Shown here in pieces: positions 5,273 through 9,052 of a stretch of DNA of 9,052 nt. The stretch lies in contig JAHELX010000229.1 of the NCBI GenBank assembly GCA_024643945.1, forward strand, positions 1-9,052, given 5' to 3'. The first letter of the stretch is position 1. Each line of letters starts with the position of its first letter. The notes below the pieces were generated by a model. It searched no databases and was not told the origin of the DNA. It saw nothing but the letters and a program-made list of their open reading frames with translations. The position numbers and the translations under genes were made by a program. This DNA comes from Anaerolineales bacterium. Its GTDB lineage: Bacteria > Chloroflexota > Anaerolineae > 4572-78 > NAK82.

Positions 5273-6478
5273 ATGGCGATGTGCACGGCTTTGACTCCCA
5301 GGGAAAGAATGTCCAGGGCCTTGTCGGGCCAAAGAACCGACGTGGTGCCGGCCGCCCCGGCCTACCTGAGCCTCTTTCTGGCCGATTTCCAGCGCGCTTA
5401 CTACATCGAGCAGTACCGCCGCCGCATGCAGGGCCGCTCCCGTTATCGGATCGACCACCAGGAAGACGTTCACTTGCGTGCACAGGCGCTTTACCAGTCT
5501 TACGGCATTTTCAAAGCCTGGCCGGACTGGATCGAGGTTCAGCGCGGGCCCAGCCGGGCCTGGGCTGAGCGCACCGAGCTCGTCCTGCAGGACGGCCTCC
5601 TGTATTACCAGGACAAAACCTCGGGGCGGCAGGCGCCCATGTATGCAGTGGACCTGCCGCACGGGGACGCCGACCTGAGCATAGCCAACCCCAGTACGGT
5701 CGACGTGTGGGACACCTCCGGCCAGGTTCAAAGCGAGGCGGACGTGGACGTGCAGTTGCCCATCTTGACTGCAGATGAGTGGCTGGCGCGGGGTGATTTT
5801 GCCTTGCCTCAACAGGTGGTCGTCGACTACGGTGAGCGCTATTTTATTTCGGCCATTCTCGATACCCCCTTCTGCAGTGCCTATGACCAGCTTGGCTTCC
5901 AGGGCTTGATGCTCATCCAGCACGACCGGCCGGCTCTGTTCCACTACCTGTTGCAGCGCAAACTGGCGCAGGCCAAAGAGCTTATGGGCGCCTGGGCTGC
6001 CGTCGGCGCCCACGGTGTGTACGTGGAGGAAGTCTTTAGCGGGGCCGATATGATCTCTCCCGGTCACTATGACGAGTACGTGTTCACCTACAACCGGCCC
6101 TACTTTTCTCATATGCGGACCCTGGGGCTGTTTCCGATTTATTATATGTGCGGTGACGCCATTCCTCGCCTGGAGCGGGTCGTCCAATTGGATGTGGCGG
6201 CCGTGGCGGTAGAGGAAAGCAAGAAGAGCTTTTGCATTGAGATCGAAGACGTGGTAGACCGGGTGGCCGGTCGGGTGGCGGTCTTTGGCAACATCGATGC
6301 CGTGCGGTTTGGCCTTAACACCCGGCTGGAAGACATGGCCGCCGAAGTGCGACGCCAGGCGCGTATCGGGGCCAGCGCCAGAGGCTTCGTGGTCAGTACG
6401 GGGAGCCCCTTTCCCCTGGACACCAACCCCCGCCTGATTGACACGTTGGTGACTACGGCACACTCGTTGGCGGGTTAG
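5273..6478 (+). CDS. URO-D-fold protein of the MtaA/CmuA methyltransferase type, metal site altered
   Basis: This 401-residue protein has the uroporphyrinogen-decarboxylase-like TIM-barrel fold used by methylcobamide:coenzyme M methyltransferases (MtaA, MtbA), CmuA and, as I recall, acetogen O-demethylase components such as MtvB. Family features are LTPRERMSRALSGQRTDVVP (7-26), GVYVEEVFSGADMISPGHYD (248-267), IYYMCGD (289-295), AVEESKKSF (312-320) and VFGNIDA (337-343). In MtaA-type enzymes zinc is held by His-X-Cys and a later Cys. Here the first position is Tyr291 (Y-M-C), Cys293 is kept, and the later Cys appears to be Ser378 (TGSPFPLDT). It is the last gene of the operon, 8 nt after the corrinoid gene, so it should act with that carrier, either as a methyl acceptor-side transferase, as another substrate-side methyltransferase, or in a different role. 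True heme-pathway HemE is unlikely from context and sequence. Confidence 0.82.
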   Translation: MAMCTALTPRERMSRALSGQRTDVVPAAPAYLSLFLADFQRAYYIEQYRRRMQGRSRYRIDHQEDVHLRAQALYQSYGIFKAWPDWIEVQRGPSRAWAERTELVLQDGLLYYQDKTSGRQAPMYAVDLPHGDADLSIANPSTVDVWDTSGQVQSEADVDVQLPILTADEWLARGDFALPQQVVVDYGERYFISAILDTPFCSAYDQLGFQGLMLIQHDRPALFHYLLQRKLAQAKELMGAWAAVGAHGVYVEEVFSGADMISPGHYDEYVFTYNRPYFSHMRTLGLFPIYYMCGDAIPRLERVVQLDVAAVAVEESKKSFCIEIEDVVDRVAGRVAVFGNIDAVRFGLNTRLEDMAAEVRRQARIGASARGFVVSTGSPFPLDTNPRLIDTLVTTAHSLAG

Positions 6479-6537
6479 CACCAATACCTTATAAACTCAA
6501 TAATGCCACCACAGTGAGAGTTTGTCCTATTTCAGTT
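6479..6537. other. Intergenic sequence after the URO-D gene
   Basis: No clear terminator follows the TAG stop. A weak AAACTC/GAGTTT pairing with a 20-nt loop is the only symmetry seen. The stretch is AT-richer than the genes and runs into the target duplication of the MITE. Confidence 0.5.
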
Positions 6538-6545
6538 GAAAAGGT
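6538..6545 (+). repeat. Left 8-bp target-site duplication GAAAAGGT
   Basis: GAAAAGGT lies directly before the left end of the element at 6546. An exact copy lies directly after its right end at 6712-6719. An exact 8-bp duplication touching both termini is strong evidence of transposition. Confidence 0.85.
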
Positions 6546-6711
6546 GTAACTGCTCACCCTACCGGAGCGAAGCCCCCCCACGGGGCAGGTTTAGGCAAAC
6601 GCCAAAGCAGAGGCCGTCGCTACACTCGACAATTCAGACGCAGAATTGCCCACTCAACAGAACCTGCCCCGTGGGGGGGCTTCGCTCCGGGAGGGTAGGC
6701 TGAGTAGTTAC
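6546..6711. mobile_element. 166-bp MITE with long inverted arms, IS66-like ends
   Basis: The element starts GTAACTGCTCACCCTAC and ends with its near reverse complement (6695-6711, 15 of 17 matching). Behind these termini the arms continue as a perfect 30-bp inverted repeat, 6562-6591 against 6661-6690. The only arm differences are two mismatches and a 5-nt indel. The 69-nt centre holds a small hairpin CAATTC/GAATTG (6630-6648) and no coding capacity. Exact GAAAAGGT copies flank both ends. IS66-family elements are known for termini beginning GTAA and for 8-bp duplications, so an IS66-type transposase is the likely mobiliser in trans. No such gene is in the window. Confidence 0.85.
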
Positions 6712-6719
6712 GAAAAGGT
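6712..6719 (+). repeat. Right 8-bp target-site duplication GAAAAGGT
   Basis: Exact copy of 6538-6545, starting at the first base after the element's right terminus. Confidence 0.85.
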
Positions 6720-6787
6720 TCTGTTTTTTCTTCCCAGGAGACATCCCGCTCCTGGTTGCGCAATCGTTAGGCCAGTAGAATCTCAGA
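6720..6787 (+). other. Leader region of the transporter gene with a small hairpin
   Basis: A six-T run (6724-6729) precedes a hairpin CCAGGAG (6734-6740)/CTCCTGG (6749-6755) with an 8-nt loop. The T-run is on the wrong side for a terminator on the + strand and gives A residues on the - strand. I see no good promoter; TTGCGC (6756) and TAGAAT (6776) are only 14 nt apart. Confidence 0.4.
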
Positions 6788-6793
6788 AAGGAG
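6788..6793 (+). promoter_or_regulatory. Ribosome binding site AAGGAG of the substrate-binding protein
   Basis: AAGGAG lies 9 nt before ATG 6803, which begins a typical lipoprotein signal sequence. This fixes the start. Confidence 0.85.
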
Positions 6794-6802
6794 ACAAAGA
6801 AA

Positions 6803-8512
6803 ATGCACACCAGAAACAGATTGGCTGCTCTGTCGTTGGATACGCTCTTGGCCCTGGCCATGATCGCACTCTCACTGAGTGGCTGTGGTCCGGCCCCGGC
6901 TGAGCCGTCCGCGCCGTCCCCGGCCCCGGCCACGCAACAAGCGGCTCAGACGCCGCCTGAGCCATCCCCTACCCCGCTCCCGGCTGCCCCGACTCCCACC
7001 CCTGTCCCGGCCGGACCGGCCACGGGTGGCACCGTAACCGTGGCCTTCACCGAAGACCCCAACTCGCTGGATCCCATCCTGGGCTATAACCTTCCGGCCT
7101 GGCAGAGTCTCATGAACCTGTATCGCGGCCTGATGATCTACGAGGGAGACCGCGCTGTGCCCGACATGGCCGACGGCTGGCCGGAAATCAGCCCGGATGG
7201 GTTGGTCTACACCTTCAAGATCAAGCCCGGCATCAAGTTCCACAACGGGCGCGAGGTAGAGGCGGCCGACTTCAAGTACAGCCTGGAACGCGTGCTCGAC
7301 CCCGACTGGGCGAGTTGGGCTAACTATTACCTGATCAGCCTGAAGGGAGCGCAGGAGGTGATAGACGGCCAGACCAAAGAGGTGAGCGGCATCGAAGTGC
7401 TCGACAAGTACACCATCCGCTTCACCCTGACGGCGCCGGATATGACCTTCCTGAACGTCTTGGCCTTGCCGAACAACTGGGTTATCCCCAAAGAAGAAGT
7501 GGAAAAGTGGGGGCAAGAGTTTGAGCGGCACCCGGTTGGCACCGGGCCGTTCATGCTCAAAGAATTTGTCCCCGGCGAGAAAGCGGTCTTTGTGCGCAAT
7601 CCGGATTTCTTCCACGAAGGCCAGCCATACATTGACGAGACCATTATCTACTTCGGGATCGAGCCCTCCACCGCCCTCCTGCGCATGGAAAAGGGCGAAC
7701 TGGATGTCCTCTTTGGCGATATGATCCCCGCGGCCGACTTCTCGCGCCTGATCAACGACCTCAATTACCAGGACTGGCTGTTTCGTGAGCCGTCCATGTA
7801 CACCTGGTGGGTGGGGTTGAACAATCAAATGGCGCCCCTCGACAATCCTTTGGTTCGACAGGCGCTCAACATAGCCATTAACCGTGAAAAGATCGTCAGG
7901 CTGAGCGGCGGGAAGGGTGAAGTGCTGTGGGCCATCTATCCCTCCCAGTCGCCTGGCTTTGAGCCCGACTACAAGCCGTATCCGTACGATCCGGATGCGG
8001 CCAAGGCCAAGCTGGCGGAGGCGGGTTTCGCCGATGGGCTGGAGCTGGAGCTGCTCATCGCCGAGGATCCTCTGGAAGCCACTATTGCCCAGTCAATCCA
8101 GCAGGACCTGGACCAGATTGGCGTCAAGGTCAGCATCAAGCAGGTGTCTGATACCGCCTCTTACGACATGATAACCGCGGGTGAGGCCCAGATGTACCTG
8201 AACGACTGGTACATGATTCAACCTGACCCGGCCGACCTCATCAACAACCTGTACATGACCGGGGCCGGCAGCAACCAGGACTTTTATTCCAACCCGAAGG
8301 TGGACGAGCTGGCCGTCCAGGCCCTGACCGAGCAGGACCGCGAGAAACGCATCAAGCTCTACCAGGACATCGAGCATTTGCTGATGGAGGATGCCGTTCA
8401 CGTTCCGCTCATCAATAGCATCTCCTACTACATGCACAACCCCCACATCCAAGATTTCTATTCTCGATCCGAGTATGGCCCCTTCTTCGAGCGGATGTGG
8501 ATCAAGCCTTGA
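6803..8512 (+). CDS. ABC transporter substrate-binding lipoprotein, family 5 (oligopeptide/dipeptide/nickel type)
   Basis: A 569-residue solute-binding protein anchored to the outer face of the membrane by lipid. The signal peptide has an N-terminal MHTRNR, a hydrophobic core and the lipobox LSGC, with Cys28 as the lipidated residue. Residues 29-73 are a flexible Pro/Ala/Thr linker of the kind common in Chloroflexota lipoproteins. The SBP_bac_5 domain follows, with GGTVTVAFTEDPNSLDP (75-91), the signature TFKIKPGIKFHNG...AADFKYSLERVLD (137-166) and GTGPF (246-250). Family members bind oligopeptides, nickel chelates, sugars or other small solutes, so the ligand cannot be named. The neighbouring demethylation operon suggests a methylated amine or peptide-like compound, but this is only positional. 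The permease gene follows after 4 nt. Confidence 0.93.
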   Translation: MHTRNRLAALSLDTLLALAMIALSLSGCGPAPAEPSAPSPAPATQQAAQTPPEPSPTPLPAAPTPTPVPAGPATGGTVTVAFTEDPNSLDPILGYNLPAWQSLMNLYRGLMIYEGDRAVPDMADGWPEISPDGLVYTFKIKPGIKFHNGREVEAADFKYSLERVLDPDWASWANYYLISLKGAQEVIDGQTKEVSGIEVLDKYTIRFTLTAPDMTFLNVLALPNNWVIPKEEVEKWGQEFERHPVGTGPFMLKEFVPGEKAVFVRNPDFFHEGQPYIDETIIYFGIEPSTALLRMEKGELDVLFGDMIPAADFSRLINDLNYQDWLFREPSMYTWWVGLNNQMAPLDNPLVRQALNIAINREKIVRLSGGKGEVLWAIYPSQSPGFEPDYKPYPYDPDAAKAKLAEAGFADGLELELLIAEDPLEATIAQSIQQDLDQIGVKVSIKQVSDTASYDMITAGEAQMYLNDWYMIQPDPADLINNLYMTGAGSNQDFYSNPKVDELAVQALTEQDREKRIKLYQDIEHLLMEDAVHVPLINSISYYMHNPHIQDFYSRSEYGPFFERMWIKP

Positions 8513-8516
8513 CTAG

Positions 8517-9052
8517 ATGAACGAGACACCGGATAGCGGGCCTGGCGGGTTATCCCGACTCGCTCCTGCCTGCCGGGCGGGGACTGAACTGGAACCAGCC
8601 AGGTCCGTCAAAACCTGGGGCATACCCCAAGACAAGCCGCGCTCGCTCTGGTCTGACGCCTGGCAACGTCTGCTCAGGGATCGGGCAGCGGTGACAGGTG
8701 CTATCATATGTCTGGTGTTGGCAACTGTCGCCGTGTTGGCACCCTGGCTGGCCCCTCATGCCCCCAACTTCGGCTACGCGGAAGGTATCTCCGACGTGGG
8801 TGGGCCGCTGGCCCCGAACGGCACCTTCCTGTTGGGGACCGACAACCTGGGGCGCGACGTGCTGAGCCGGCTGATATGGGGTGCGCGCGTGTCTCTGCTG
8901 GTGGGCGTCGTCGGGAATGGCCTGGCGGTGCTGATCGCCGTGTTTATTGGGGCTACGGCTGCCTTCCTGGGGGGCTGGGTCGAGATGATCATCATGCGTT
9001 TTACCGATGTCATGATGGCCTTCCCCACCCTCCTCCTGGCGCTGGCGCTGGG
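8517..9052 (+). CDS. ABC transporter permease, DppC type (3' end outside window)
   Basis: The frame is open from ATG 8517 to the window end, giving 178 residues. It is the inner-membrane channel subunit that pairs with a DppB-type permease and two ATPases. A hydrophilic N-terminal tail of about 55 residues leads into the LLRDRAAVTG segment and the first membrane helix (about 59-80, ending APWLAPHAP). The DppC signature LGTDNLGRDVLSRLIWGARV (106-125) follows, then a second hydrophobic segment (about 126-151) and FTDVMMAFPTLLLALAL (162-178). The gene is 4 nt after the substrate-binding protein gene and has no clear Shine-Dalgarno sequence, so translational coupling is likely. The tail is longer than in many DppC proteins, and a later start, such as GTG at Val59, cannot be excluded, but it would cut into the first helix. 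Confidence 0.9.
   Translation, partial: MNETPDSGPGGLSRLAPACRAGTELEPARSVKTWGIPQDKPRSLWSDAWQRLLRDRAAVTGAIICLVLATVAVLAPWLAPHAPNFGYAEGISDVGGPLAPNGTFLLGTDNLGRDVLSRLIWGARVSLLVGVVGNGLAVLIAVFIGATAAFLGGWVEMIIMRFTDVMMAFPTLLLALAL

Noticed and set aside
5207..6484. Long open frame on the - strand (425 codons)
   Set aside because: It is the antisense shadow of the URO-D gene, whose + strand translation shows clear family motifs.
6562..6690. Intrinsic terminator of the methyltransferase operon
   Set aside because: The inverted repeat has a 69-nt loop and no T-run after the right arm. Termini and target duplications explain it better as a mobile element, though it could still affect transcription.
8513..8759. 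Small - strand frames between the binding protein and the window end
   Set aside because: The + strand permease frame is open through this stretch and carries clear DppC motifs further on, so these are shadows.

Overview
The window is about 9 kb of GC-rich bacterial DNA with every gene on the + strand. It most likely comes from an anaerobic Chloroflexota-type organism (Anaerolineae or a relative). That is an inference from the lysine 2,3-aminomutase, the MttB-family methyltransferases lacking pyrrolysine, the lipoprotein with a long Pro/Ala/Thr linker, and repeat-rich intergenic DNA. No rRNA or marker gene is present to prove it.

Layout: (1) 1-747 is the C-terminal half of a lysine 2,3-aminomutase; its start lies outside the window. 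(2) 748-1628 is non-coding. It holds a cluster of three hairpin-forming, MITE-like modules whose borders are marked by exact copies of the 9-mer GAATTGAAC. A well-formed sigma70-type promoter (TTGACA-N17-TATAGT) follows, then a leader of about 370 nt. (3) 1629-6478 is a tight four-gene operon: two divergent MttB-family methyltransferases, one corrinoid (B12) protein and one uroporphyrinogen-decarboxylase (URO-D) fold protein of the MtaA/CmuA type. (4) 6479-6802 is intergenic and carries a 166-bp MITE with near-perfect inverted arms and an exact 8-bp target duplication (GAAAAGGT); its GTAAC ends suggest IS66-family mobilisation. (5) 6803-8512 is a family-5 ABC-transporter lipoprotein, followed after 4 nt by a DppC-type permease (8517 onward) that runs off the window.

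The operon reads as a corrinoid-dependent demethylation module. One or both MttB proteins would move a methyl group from a methylated (probably quaternary) amine to cobalt on the corrinoid protein, and a further transferase would pass it on. The URO-D protein sits in that last position, but two of the three zinc/thiol ligand positions of MtaA-type methyltransferases look substituted, so its role is open. The ABC transporter may import the substrate, but a mobile element separates it from the methyltransferase operon, so the link is only positional.

The observations most worth a second look are: the URO-D protein with a degenerate metal site; two unlike MttB paralogs sharing one corrinoid protein; a lysine 2,3-aminomutase that appears to have lost all four zinc cysteines while keeping PLP and substrate residues; the GAATTGAAC-bordered nested modules; and the clean IS66-like MITE.
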